From Francisellaceae bacterium (lineage in GTDB: Bacteria; Pseudomonadota; Gammaproteobacteria; Francisellales; Francisellaceae): 64,000 nt of DNA. Position 1 is the stretch's first letter. Each line of letters opens with the position of its first letter. Shown piece by piece: positions 53,372-64,000 of this stretch. The DNA lies in NCBI GenBank assembly GCA_028355575.1, contig JAOMSY010000004.1, forward strand, positions 1 to 64,000, read 5' to 3'. The notes under the pieces were generated by a model. It did not search any database. It was not told where the DNA came from and worked only from the letters and a program-made list of their open reading frames with translations. The translations under genes were made by a program, and so were the position numbers.

Positions 53372-54756
53372 TGAAGTATATCCGCAGCATTATATTCATC
53401 TCCTTTCTCGTCATTTCTAATATTAGCAATGGGGCATTGAGTGAGGCGTCATATTTAAAAGCTAAAACGTGGAAAACCAAATCTGGCATTCCTGTCTATT
53501 TTGTAAAAGAAACCTCTTTGCCCATTATTGATCTTGATATAATTTTTGCAGCAGGTTCTGCCTTTGATGGCGAGTTATATGGTCTTTCATCAATGACCAC
53601 AAGCCTTATTGGTACTAAAACGAGAAAATTAAATGAAGATGAAATAATCGACCAAATTAACGATTTGGGCACAATGATTAATTCATCAAATGACAGAGAC
53701 TCTTTAACGCTAAGCCTTAGAACGCTCACAACTGATCAATACCTTAGTCCATCTATTGAGCTATATACTCAAATATTAAATGACTCCGTTTTTGATGAGA
53801 AGATATTTAACCGCATTAAAAATCAATATATCACTAGCATTAAACTAGACAATCAATCACCATCTGACATTGCTTATAAGAGCTTTTATAAAGCCTTATA
53901 TGGTAACCATCCTTATGCTCATCCTGTTAATGGAACTGAAGAGTCAATAAGTGAAATCACCTTAAGTAAGGTTAGAAAATTTTACAGAAATTATCTTGTT
54001 AAGAACAACGCTGTAATCACCATGGTCGGTAATTTAACTGAAGCACAAGCAAAATCACTTGCAGAAGAAATTACTGAACAATTACCACAAGGACAAAAAC
54101 CCAAACCAATACCTGAGCCCGCTCCACCAAAAGATGATCAAATTATTCATATTCCGTTTCCATCTTTCCAGACAACCATTTTGATTGGTACCCTTGGTAT
54201 TCCTAAAGGCAGTAGCAAGTTCTACCCGTTAACTGTTGGGAATCAGTACCTAGGCGGTTCAGGCTTAGATTCATTATTATTTGATGAGGTTCGTAAAAAA
54301 CGAGGTCTCGCTTATGGTGCTTACAGCAACCTAAGCACTTTAAAGAAAAAAGGGACTTTTATTATCTCAACACAAACGCGTAATGAAAAAGTCATTGAGA
54401 CAATCAGCGTAATCCGTGACTCAGTTGAAGCATTTTTAAATAATGGCGTACCCTCTAAAAACTTAGATCGTGCAAAAAAATACATAACTGGTAGCTTCCC
54501 TCTGTCTCTTGCGAGTAACCGAAATAAATCAGCATTGCTTGGTCTAATCGCTTTTTATCAATTACCTTTAGATTATTTTGATACTTATACTAACTACATT
54601 AATCAGGTTATAAACAAAGAAATTATTGCTGATTTCGACATATTATTAGAAGGTCAAAAACTCATTACGGTAACCGTAGGCAGCACGCCAGAAATTGAAG
54701 ATCAAGTAGTAGAACAACAAACAGAAGTCATAATAAATGAAGAACCAAACTCTTAG
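53371..54756 (+). CDS. M16 family peptidase homolog (no HXXEH seen)
   Basis: M16 architecture with GLSSMTTSLIGTKTR at the HXXEH position; directly follows the M16 gene. Confidence 0.88.
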   Translation: MKYIRSIIFISFLVISNISNGALSEASYLKAKTWKTKSGIPVYFVKETSLPIIDLDIIFAAGSAFDGELYGLSSMTTSLIGTKTRKLNEDEIIDQINDLGTMINSSNDRDSLTLSLRTLTTDQYLSPSIELYTQILNDSVFDEKIFNRIKNQYITSIKLDNQSPSDIAYKSFYKALYGNHPYAHPVNGTEESISEITLSKVRKFYRNYLVKNNAVITMVGNLTEAQAKSLAEEITEQLPQGQKPKPIPEPAPPKDDQIIHIPFPSFQTTILIGTLGIPKGSSKFYPLTVGNQYLGGSGLDSLLFDEVRKKRGLAYGAYSNLSTLKKKGTFIISTQTRNEKVIETISVIRDSVEAFLNNGVPSKNLDRAKKYITGSFPLSLASNRNKSALLGLIAFYQLPLDYFDTYTNYINQVINKEIIADFDILLEGQKLITVTVGSTPEIEDQVVEQQTEVIINEEPNS

Positions 54757-55303
54757 AGTTATTGGTGGAGAACTTAAAAGCAGAAAAATAAGTTTCCCCA
54801 ATATATCAGGCATTTCATTACGCCCTACTTCAGATAGAACCAGAGAAACGCTTTTCAATTGGTTAGCATTTGATGTTACAAACACTAGATGTCTAGATGC
54901 CTTTGCTGGAAGTGGTTCATTAGGTATTGAAGCCCTTTCACGTGGTGCAAAAGACTGTACATTTTATGAGGTTAATAGAAATGTTTTCATTAAGCTTAAA
55001 AGCAACTTAGAGCTATTAAAAATAGATGGAAAATCAAAATTATTTCCCAGACCATTTAACTTAAAAAATACAGAAACAACTCAACCATACGACTTAATAT
55101 TTCTAGACCCGCCGTTCAATAAAGGTTTATTAACCGAAGCTTTAGAGATTATTCGAACTAATCATTTACTTAAAAATAAAGGCAAAATTTATTTTGAAGC
55201 TGAATCAAACTTTGATATTACCGCACTAGAAAAAGAATGGAATATATTAAAAATAAAAAAGAGTGGTGATGTAATATTTGGCTTACTTCAAATCAATAAT
55301 TGA
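54737..55303 (+). CDS. rsmD: 16S rRNA (guanine966-N2)-methyltransferase RsmD
   Basis: LRPTSDRTRETLFNWL, CLDAFAGSGSLGIEALSRGA, DLIFLDPPF. Confidence 0.92.
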   Translation: MKNQTLRVIGGELKSRKISFPNISGISLRPTSDRTRETLFNWLAFDVTNTRCLDAFAGSGSLGIEALSRGAKDCTFYEVNRNVFIKLKSNLELLKIDGKSKLFPRPFNLKNTETTQPYDLIFLDPPFNKGLLTEALEIIRTNHLLKNKGKIYFEAESNFDITALEKEWNILKIKKSGDVIFGLLQINN

Positions 55304-55347
55304 TATGCCATTAGAGTCTACTTGACATAGCATATACACAAACATAA

Positions 55348-56745
<1,398 letters not shown>

Positions 56746-56830
56746 GCTTTACCCAAATGATTGCTTAGAAAACTACATCTTGAAGAGTTGATCTGATAAA
56801 CACATATACACAACGGCGGATTAAACTAGA

Positions 56831-59800
56831 TTAGGAATGGTATCTTGGCTTTGGCATATTCTTTGTAGCATATATCGCATTAAAGCCATACTGAACGCCC
56901 CGTAACATACAATATGTTATAGCTATGCCAGCCTTTGTGTTAGAGTTATCTACCCAGACTTTCACTATACCCGAACCATATCTAGTGACACCAATAAAGT
57001 GCCCTATTGTTTTACATACCTGATAATCATCCAATTGCTCTTTAGTAAAATCCTCAACAATTGCAATAATGTCCATATAAATAAACATAGAGTATATAAA
57101 AGTTGTATATAACTTCTTAATCGAAGCTGCTTTTGCACCAAAAAATTTATCGATAAGAGGGCCAGTTATCCAGTCAGATGCTATATCAGCAGTTAGAGCA
57201 ATGAGTGATACAATACCATAAGCTGTTTCTATTCCATCTTGCGGGGTAGCTAAAGAAACTCCTGAGCTAATTACAGATGGCAAATCTGCTACAGTGTTCA
57301 TTATGTTTTGTATGAGAATCAGACTTTTATTTTCGGAAAATCCTCCTGCTTTTTGTGTATCTCGCCATACTTTAATTAGGTCTTTAACCAAATTTAAAGG
57401 CATTGTCAGAAAACCTATAATTGCTTCGATAAATATAAATTCAGAGGGAGGTTGATACGCACCTAAATCATGGTTCTGTGAACTACCATCATCAAATAGA
57501 AAATGCATTTTAAGCAGATCATCCAGTTCTTCTGGTAAAGTTATTGGCAAGTCGATACCCACTAGATTTAAATGATCGAATATAAACTCTATTTGTTTGT
57601 ACATAATTCTTGCTGGTAAGCCAATTAGTAAAGCAACAAGATCAGACATAGTATCCATTTGTATATTGAAAATAAATTCTAATAGTTTTTGTACAACATC
57701 AGGTATACCTAGGCTACCCTTAAGAAAAATTTGGGTTGGAGCAAATAAGACGTCATAGTTTATAAAAGCATCTGTGAAATTATTGTATATATCAACAAAA
57801 TCAGACTCAATGTCTTTAAATGTTTTCTGCATACTGCCCCATAATTTTGTGAAATTATATTCACTAAAATTGAAACCATGCTCAGTCAAATTATTGACAA
57901 TTCCATCTATACATAAGCTGTTAAATATTTCGGAAAAATCACTAAGCACATCCTCTCCTAAATTTTCTAATGATTTAACGAACTTTTCAATTTTTTCCAT
58001 TTCAGGAGAGGATAAATCTTGCATAAAATTATTATCTGTGCTTAACGAGTCATCTGGTGCCATACCAAGGTGCTTCATAACTTGATTAGAACCATAATTA
58101 TTATGGACATCTGATTCGTGGTTGCTGTATGGATCGTCTTGATTTTGAACACCATCTGTATCTATATCTGGGATATCTGTCTTATTTATACTTTTCGCTG
58201 GCTTTGCTGGACGAATAATATTCTCAAGGGTGTTGTGAAACATCTGGATAATATGATTTCCAGTTTTTTGACATCCAGATAAGTCATTTAAAATAATTAA
58301 AATCTCTATAATCAGGATGATGAAATCAAATACTGTATCGATCACATCCTTCAAAAAGGTTAATACCGAATCAAATGCAGCTTGAATGACAACAAACATG
58401 CCCCATCCAGTTGCATCAGAAAGATATTCAAGCATTTGATCCACTGCATCTTTTAGCGCATCCAATGCTGAATCAATAGCATCCCTGATGAAGTTTAAAA
58501 ATTTATCTGCAACATTTAATACAAAATCAAAAAAACCACCCAACATATTTTCATCACCCACCATAGCGACGCAATTAAAATCAATTTTTTTGGAAACACC
58601 TGTGATCAGAGGATTTGCTAAATTATTGGCGTTTTCTGATAAATTCACAAATATCAAGTCTTCTTTTACTGGTTTTGTGTTATCAGCAATTTGATCAATC
58701 ATCTTGGTAAATGAGTGATGTAAATTTTCTTGTCCATCTTTATAATCTGGATTAAAGTTTTCATCGATAAAGCCATGAATATTTTTACTGCTATTATTGC
58801 CATTTTTATAGTCAGCTGATTGCTCTTTTGCTCTTTGATGCAGTAAATATGCTAGATTAGTACAACCCCAATCATGCGTTTCAGCATTGCTCGTAACCAT
58901 TTTTAGTTCAGGTTTGGATTTACTTTGTATAAATTGATTTTTGTTAACAATTCTATATTGTAATTCAACCCCACCAAAGAGACATTCTTTCGGTGTTGTT
59001 ATCTCTAATATTACTTTTCCCGTGCTTCCAGGTATTGCAAAATATGAGTTTAATTTATTTGCATGAATAGTGGTGGGTTTGTTATGGTCAGATAAATTTA
59101 CAATATAGCAAGGCTGATTGGTACGAATTTCAATACACTCTGTATCACTTAATAATGAAAGTTTATCATATGCTGTATAGCCACCAATTTCCACATGAAA
59201 AACATGAGCTTTTTGCGCCCACTGGCGAATTTCGGTCAAATCTTGAGAAACTTTACCTTTAATTGGATAAACATGCCAAGACTGTTGTTGAGCTTCTTGT
59301 GTAATATATTCATAATGAAAGTCAGGCTCTTGGTTGTTCTTAGCACTTTGAATAAGATACTTAGTTGTTTTCTTGTTGGTATTTTTTGACACCGCAACAT
59401 ACTCAGTGTCTTGAAAATAGGAATTCCAAGGTAAAACTCGCTTAGATATACTTTCAAGCAAAACAGGTTCGTCAAACATTATTTCATTTGAACTATTTAA
59501 TTTAGGGGTTAAGTACTGATAGGCAAATTCTTTTGTTCCAGATTGGCGCATAATATAAACATGTTTAACTTCTTTGTTATCTGTGATATCACCAGTTATA
59601 AATACCCTATATAATTTCTGGTGATTTCTAGTTAACACAACATCAGCATTGCTTAATTCAAAGGCTTTAGTGCTATTAGAAGTAAAGTTTAAATTGAAGC
59701 ATTCATTTACATACCCATTATCATCTATTTTTAATTTTGTCTGAACTTGGTGAACATGAATGCTTGTATTATTGTTCGGCAAGGCTTGATTGTATGCATA

Positions 59801-61525
59801 ACACACATCAATCTCACACTCGTTTGCATTTAAATTAAACTTTTCAATCGCATAGTTTTTTACATTAGGTGTAAGTAATTTAGGATAAATATCATGGTTT
59901 TGATCAATACCAAAACAAGTGCAGTCACAACCTAATTTAAAGAGGTAAGTAATCGTGACAGGGCTACCAATAGGCGTGGTTACGCTGATATCGGTACCCC
60001 CAAAACCATCAAATCTTGTATGTTGATTATCTAAGCTAATGCTAAAGAATTTCTTAATAATTTTTTCATCATCAAATGAAGTTTCATTGCTTAGCTCAAT
60101 AAGACTGCTACTAATAATCGCATCCGTGTTATTAATAGCTATCGGAATATATTTTCTATGAAAGATTTCTGAATTTAACATTCCCATAAATATCCCATCA
60201 AAAGATGTAAATGTCGGTGCATCCATTCTATCAGGGTCGTATGTTATTAAATCCTCATACGAACCTAGGTTATCTAAAGAAGAGTCATTTAGTGCATTCG
60301 CTAAGTATTGGATAAGGTCAAATACTGAACTATTTGCAATCTCACAAAAAGTAAATTTTGGCTCATCATCTTCAAGGCTGATTAAAAAACCATGTAGCTC
60401 CCTGTAGTTGAAGCGTATGGTACCGTATATGTATTGTTTGTTATTAGAGCCAGTGAAAACCCCAACGTCATCTATCGATAAACTTATATTAGGATAACTG
60501 TCAACCGAAATTTTTATTGATTCTTTAAACTTACCAAGCAAGTCAATTTGATTCCATTCTTGAGATATAGTGCAGTCTATGTCAGTTTTATCAATAGCAT
60601 GGCTAGGGTTATGTAAAGTGTGTTTATTAGACTGATAAAAAAGAATCCCTTGCTTTAAATAATCATTCCATCCTTCACTATTGTTAGGTTGATATTGCTG
60701 AGAGCACCAGTCAATAAAGCCATCTCTACCATACCAATCATAATGTGCGCTATTACGCACCGCTAAAATCATTTTTTGACTGTGAATTTGACCATTTTCC
60801 ACACAATTATGTTTTTGCCCATTTACAGCAACAATATGATTGTAATCATAGAATTTTGCACATCTAGTGCTTTCTAAATCTATCGCTTTTTTAGATGTAA
60901 AGGGTAAATCTAAAACTGTTTCATGTAATCCGCCATATGAATCAGTTGAAGTTGACTGGTGAATTACTATTTGTTTTTCACTATAATCACCTATGGTTCG
61001 TCCATCTGGTTTATTTCGTAACTGTAATATTTCAGGGTGACCATATGTTTTTGTAAAATCGTCATTAAAGTTTGAGCTTAAAACTGCATTATTTACCTCA
61101 ATTGGTGTTTCTTGGGCTTTAGGATGGACATTTAAGCCCTCTAATACTGCTTCCAACTCCATTGATGCTGTGTGTTCAATCGTTTTATGCATCACTGTTC
61201 CGTCAGCAATATCACAGCTTACTTTAAGCTTTATGGCTTTAGCCATTGCTTTAAGGTGTTGTGGCATTTGTGGAAGTTCACTACCCTTTAATCCAATATC
61301 AGGGGCAGAGCTAGCCCAAGCAGATGGCAAGGCTCCTTTTGCTATAAGTGCAGCAATTGTGCCATATTTAGCACCACCAATAATTAAATCACGTCTTGAC
61401 AATGTTTTGTCAAATACCTTTAACTCATAACTTTCAAGCTCATTATGTCCAATTATATTTTTGAGCTTTTGCTTTAACTTCTGTCTTAAAGATACTTTTG
61501 TAATATCTTGTTTTATTTGATTCAT
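56831..61525 (-). CDS. Large (1564 aa) predicted Tat-exported protein of unknown function
   Basis: Twin-arginine motif TLSRRDLIIGGAKYGTIAALIAKGALPSAWASS at residues ~41-73; single uninterrupted ORF directly after tatC. Confidence 0.85.
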   Translation of the reverse strand: MNQIKQDITKVSLRQKLKQKLKNIIGHNELESYELKVFDKTLSRRDLIIGGAKYGTIAALIAKGALPSAWASSAPDIGLKGSELPQMPQHLKAMAKAIKLKVSCDIADGTVMHKTIEHTASMELEAVLEGLNVHPKAQETPIEVNNAVLSSNFNDDFTKTYGHPEILQLRNKPDGRTIGDYSEKQIVIHQSTSTDSYGGLHETVLDLPFTSKKAIDLESTRCAKFYDYNHIVAVNGQKHNCVENGQIHSQKMILAVRNSAHYDWYGRDGFIDWCSQQYQPNNSEGWNDYLKQGILFYQSNKHTLHNPSHAIDKTDIDCTISQEWNQIDLLGKFKESIKISVDSYPNISLSIDDVGVFTGSNNKQYIYGTIRFNYRELHGFLISLEDDEPKFTFCEIANSSVFDLIQYLANALNDSSLDNLGSYEDLITYDPDRMDAPTFTSFDGIFMGMLNSEIFHRKYIPIAINNTDAIISSSLIELSNETSFDDEKIIKKFFSISLDNQHTRFDGFGGTDISVTTPIGSPVTITYLFKLGCDCTCFGIDQNHDIYPKLLTPNVKNYAIEKFNLNANECEIDVCYAYNQALPNNNTSIHVHQVQTKLKIDDNGYVNECFNLNFTSNSTKAFELSNADVVLTRNHQKLYRVFITGDITDNKEVKHVYIMRQSGTKEFAYQYLTPKLNSSNEIMFDEPVLLESISKRVLPWNSYFQDTEYVAVSKNTNKKTTKYLIQSAKNNQEPDFHYEYITQEAQQQSWHVYPIKGKVSQDLTEIRQWAQKAHVFHVEIGGYTAYDKLSLLSDTECIEIRTNQPCYIVNLSDHNKPTTIHANKLNSYFAIPGSTGKVILEITTPKECLFGGVELQYRIVNKNQFIQSKSKPELKMVTSNAETHDWGCTNLAYLLHQRAKEQSADYKNGNNSSKNIHGFIDENFNPDYKDGQENLHHSFTKMIDQIADNTKPVKEDLIFVNLSENANNLANPLITGVSKKIDFNCVAMVGDENMLGGFFDFVLNVADKFLNFIRDAIDSALDALKDAVDQMLEYLSDATGWGMFVVIQAAFDSVLTFLKDVIDTVFDFIILIIEILIILNDLSGCQKTGNHIIQMFHNTLENIIRPAKPAKSINKTDIPDIDTDGVQNQDDPYSNHESDVHNNYGSNQVMKHLGMAPDDSLSTDNNFMQDLSSPEMEKIEKFVKSLENLGEDVLSDFSEIFNSLCIDGIVNNLTEHGFNFSEYNFTKLWGSMQKTFKDIESDFVDIYNNFTDAFINYDVLFAPTQIFLKGSLGIPDVVQKLLEFIFNIQMDTMSDLVALLIGLPARIMYKQIEFIFDHLNLVGIDLPITLPEELDDLLKMHFLFDDGSSQNHDLGAYQPPSEFIFIEAIIGFLTMPLNLVKDLIKVWRDTQKAGGFSENKSLILIQNIMNTVADLPSVISSGVSLATPQDGIETAYGIVSLIALTADIASDWITGPLIDKFFGAKAASIKKLYTTFIYSMFIYMDIIAIVEDFTKEQLDDYQVCKTIGHFIGVTRYGSGIVKVWVDNSNTKAGIAITYCMLRGVQYGFNAIYATKNMPKPRYHS

Positions 61526-61553
61526 AATGACGATCTCTAATTAGATAGTAAAA

Positions 61554-62258
61554 TTAACTGATTAAAATTCCAAATTCATACATAAGATAAATAGGTATTG
61601 CAAAAATTAGTTGGAAAAAAACATCTGGCGCAATAAACATTGCAATAATAAAGGCACATAAAATGGCATATCTTCTGCTCTTTTTAAAAGCAGACTTATT
61701 AACAAGGTTAAACTTTGAACAAATAGCCATAACAACTGGAATCTGAAATATCAATCCTACGCAAAGTGATGTAGAAGCAATAAAACTTAACAAAAATGAC
61801 ATATCAGTCATTACTTTAACTGAACTAGGCGCAACATTAATAAAAAAGTGCAGCAATTCAGGTAATACAAAGTAATATGTAGCAATAAATCCTATATAAA
61901 ACAGTAAAGTACTAAGTAAGACTATAGGTAATAAAAATTTCTTTTCATGTTTAAGTAAAGCTGGTGAGAAGTAACCCCATAAGTGATAAAGAATAAACGG
62001 TGCACATATTAAAAATGATATATAAAAATCTAATCTTAATGGCATAAAAAATGGTGATGTTACATCAATTGCAACAATATTAGAGCCTACAGGTAAGTGT
62101 GCAATTTCAGGCGCGACAATTATGTCATACAACCTACCAGCAAATGGGTATATACATCCAAATACCAATATATAAAAAATTGCTACTTTAATTAAACGTT
62201 TTTTAAATTCAACCAAATGACCAATTAAGGTTAGATTATTATCCATTTCAATTTCCAA
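61554..62258 (-). CDS. tatC: Sec-independent protein translocase TatC
   Basis: LIGHLVEFKKRLIKVAIFY, SPFFMPLRLDFYISFLICAPFILYHLWGYFSPALLKHEKKF, IAPDVFFQ. Confidence 0.93.
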   Translation of the reverse strand: MEIEMDNNLTLIGHLVEFKKRLIKVAIFYILVFGCIYPFAGRLYDIIVAPEIAHLPVGSNIVAIDVTSPFFMPLRLDFYISFLICAPFILYHLWGYFSPALLKHEKKFLLPIVLLSTLLFYIGFIATYYFVLPELLHFFINVAPSSVKVMTDMSFLLSFIASTSLCVGLIFQIPVVMAICSKFNLVNKSAFKKSRRYAILCAFIIAMFIAPDVFFQLIFAIPIYLMYEFGILIS

Positions 62259-62261
62259 ATT

Positions 62262-62438
62262 TTAAAGATCACTATTAATTTGATGTTCGATTTTTTGAGC
62301 AATTTCTTTAATTTCTTTCTTAATTTTTTTGATTATTGTGATAATTATTTTAGCAACTTGTTTAAGTTGAGTTGGCCCTAAGACCAGCAGTCCAATAATA
62401 CAAGTTAGTAATAATTCAGAATTGTTTAAGCCGAACAT
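62262..62438 (-). CDS. tatB: Sec-independent protein translocase TatB (58 aa; absent from supplied ORF track)
   Basis: Hand translation: MFGLNNSELLLTCIIGLLVLGPTQLKQVAKIIITIIKKIKKEIKEIAQKIEHQINSDL*; E, LGP motif and amphipathic helix; between tatA and tatC. Confidence 0.82.
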   Translation of the reverse strand: MFGLNNSELLLTCIIGLLVLGPTQLKQVAKIIITIIKKIKKEIKEIAQKIEHQINSDL

Positions 62439-62440
62439 GA

Positions 62441-62632
62441 TTATTCCTGATCTTTGCTAGGCTTTTCACTCAAGTTAGTATCAGTTATTTCATCCTTTTC
62501 ACTAACTGCTTTTTTAAAGCTTCTTATTGAATGACCTAGGTCACTGCCTATATTTCTTACTTTTTTAGATCCAAATAGCAATAATAAAATTAGAAATACA
62601 ATTACTAACTGCCAAATACTAATTCCACTCAT
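62441..62632 (-). CDS. tatA: Sec-independent protein translocase TatA
   Basis: MSGISIWQLVIVFLILLLLFGSKKVRNIGSDLGHSIRSFKKAV, canonical TatA; start placed at MSGISIWQ. Confidence 0.92.
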   Translation of the reverse strand: MSGISIWQLVIVFLILLLLFGSKKVRNIGSDLGHSIRSFKKAVSEKDEITDTNLSEKPSKDQE

Positions 62633-63003
62633 AATTATTCTCCGAGGCTGTGCCCTTATTTTGTATTGATATAAATTATTAACTTGTAACACTTAGGCTA
62701 TGAATCCATATAAAACCGGATTTTCTAACTATAAGTTATTGGTTGTATTATATTCATTTAATATATGAATCTAGCTAGCTAAATAGCGGGTTGACAAACA
62801 CAAAAGTCTATATAATTTGAAACATTGGGTCATAATGGGAAATAAAATATTTCTTTTTAGGGGCATGGTAATACAAGCAAAAATTTTTTATGTATACGCG
62901 ATGATATTGAATATTATAAACCTTACACTGAGCTGATTCTCTTAGCTTATTCTTTGAGATATGGTGAGAGATAACTTAGGTAACTTCGTAAGTTACTCTA
63001 AAA

Positions 63004-64000
63004 TTATTTATTAATAAACTTTTGATTTATAGTCATTAAATACAATGCATTCGTCCAGTCAAAACCTTGATTATCCATACTATATCCACGGGCAATCGTT
63101 ACGTCTCCTGCTGGATTTTTTATATCGTATTTTTCTACTGCGACGCCATTTATTTTAAAATAGGCATTCACATCATTTATCCACGCTTTATTGAGCTTGT
63201 TTAAAGCCTGGGATACCAATGACTTATCAGTATCTTTTAACATGTTGTTAGCTGATATATTTATCAATGATTTCATAGCGAAATAATTTACAGGTGCCCA
63301 AGTGTATGGATAATCCCACTGGTTACCAGTATACACCAATGAGGTATTCGCACCATTTTCAGAAATCATAGAATCTTTTTTATTCGTGATTTTTTTGGAC
63401 CAGATAGGCTTTTCGAACATTGGGAAAGTAATACTATTTTCAGTAATCGTTTTTTGCATCGTCACTGTTTTTAACCATTTGCTAAGCTCATCACTCGTGC
63501 TAGGTTCTAATCCAACGGCGTATGGATAAAAGGTTGTACCATACATATAGGTATGGGGCGCTTGATTAATTCCTGCAAGTTTTAGTTTTGTAATGTAATC
63601 ATCACTTTTTGCTAACTTCCCATCTTCTATTTTAAAGTTAGGTAATGCTCTATCAGAAAAATAACCATTCGTATAATAAACAGGAACTAAGCTTTCCTGC
63701 ATATTTTTAGCATTATCAGTAAGCTTCATTTGGAATTGAGCTATAACATCTTCATTGTCTTGTGCGTTAGAATCTAAGGAGTTAATGACATTTTGAATAA
63801 ACAAACTCGTATCCTGATTAACAAAAACATCATTAACAATTAGTTTATTTAATCGATTACCCATATCAAATAACAGTGACATTAAATCAACGCTAGCATA
63901 CTGTGCCGAATAGTTACCTGATACTCCATAGCGACCTGATGTATCGTACCCAGAAGCACGAATATCTCTATCTGATTTAAAATAAGCTTCCGAAAGACCA
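63004..64000 (-). CDS. GH37 trehalase-like, C-terminal part; runs off the right edge
   Basis: GNQWDYPYTWAPVNYFAMKSL, EKYDI...GFDWTNALYLM; frame stays open past Met 63882 to the window end with DIRASGYDTSGRYGVSG...YASVDLMSLLFDMG (cf. trehalase ESGWDFSSRW...VDLNALL). Confidence 0.78.
   Translation of the reverse strand, partial: GLSEAYFKSDRDIRASGYDTSGRYGVSGNYSAQYASVDLMSLLFDMGNRLNKLIVNDVFVNQDTSLFIQNVINSLDSNAQDNEDVIAQFQMKLTDNAKNMQESLVPVYYTNGYFSDRALPNFKIEDGKLAKSDDYITKLKLAGINQAPHTYMYGTTFYPYAVGLEPSTSDELSKWLKTVTMQKTITENSITFPMFEKPIWSKKITNKKDSMISENGANTSLVYTGNQWDYPYTWAPVNYFAMKSLINISANNMLKDTDKSLVSQALNKLNKAWINDVNAYFKINGVAVEKYDIKNPAGDVTIARGYSMDNQGFDWTNALYLMTINQKFINK

Noticed and set aside
57774-58085. 103-aa plus-strand ORF
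   Set aside because: Antisense to the large Tat-signal protein; no independent evidence.

Overview
AT-rich, gene-dense bacterial chromosomal window, probably gammaproteobacterial; the exact taxon was not determined. Most of it is core housekeeping: prmA-dusB, trmJ, ispB, guaB, pepA/lptFG, an M16 peptidase pair with rsmD, purB, hemH, phrB and dnaJ/cbpM. No rRNA, tRNA or CRISPR array was recognised. The most notable content is: (1) a compact tatA-tatB-tatC cluster (56.8-62.7 kb) followed immediately by a 1564-aa protein of unknown function with a twin-arginine signal peptide; the 58-aa TatB is missing from the supplied ORF track; (2) a 205-aa protein (41.5 kb) that looks like an IS1016/IS1595-type transposase that kept its HTH but lost its DDE-type catalytic residues, i.e. 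a candidate domesticated DNA-binding protein; (3) an 8-gene minus-strand run (33.4-40.8 kb) combining a two-component system, a PaO-like Rieske oxygenase, photolyase, ferrochelatase, a TIGR01777 epimerase and a DUF523/DUF1722 protein, suggesting a light/tetrapyrrole stress module; (4) a carboxylesterase gene interrupted by one in-frame TAA; (5) a PMT-type protein O-mannosyltransferase-like gene in the usual position of fis; (6) a recently duplicated lipoprotein gene flanking a secreted protein of unknown function; (7) a small protein with three 23-aa repeats; (8) a truncated moxR operon abutting glutamate decarboxylase. The right edge holds the C-terminal part of a GH37 trehalase-like gene that runs off the window. 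All homology calls are from reading the sequence, with no database search.
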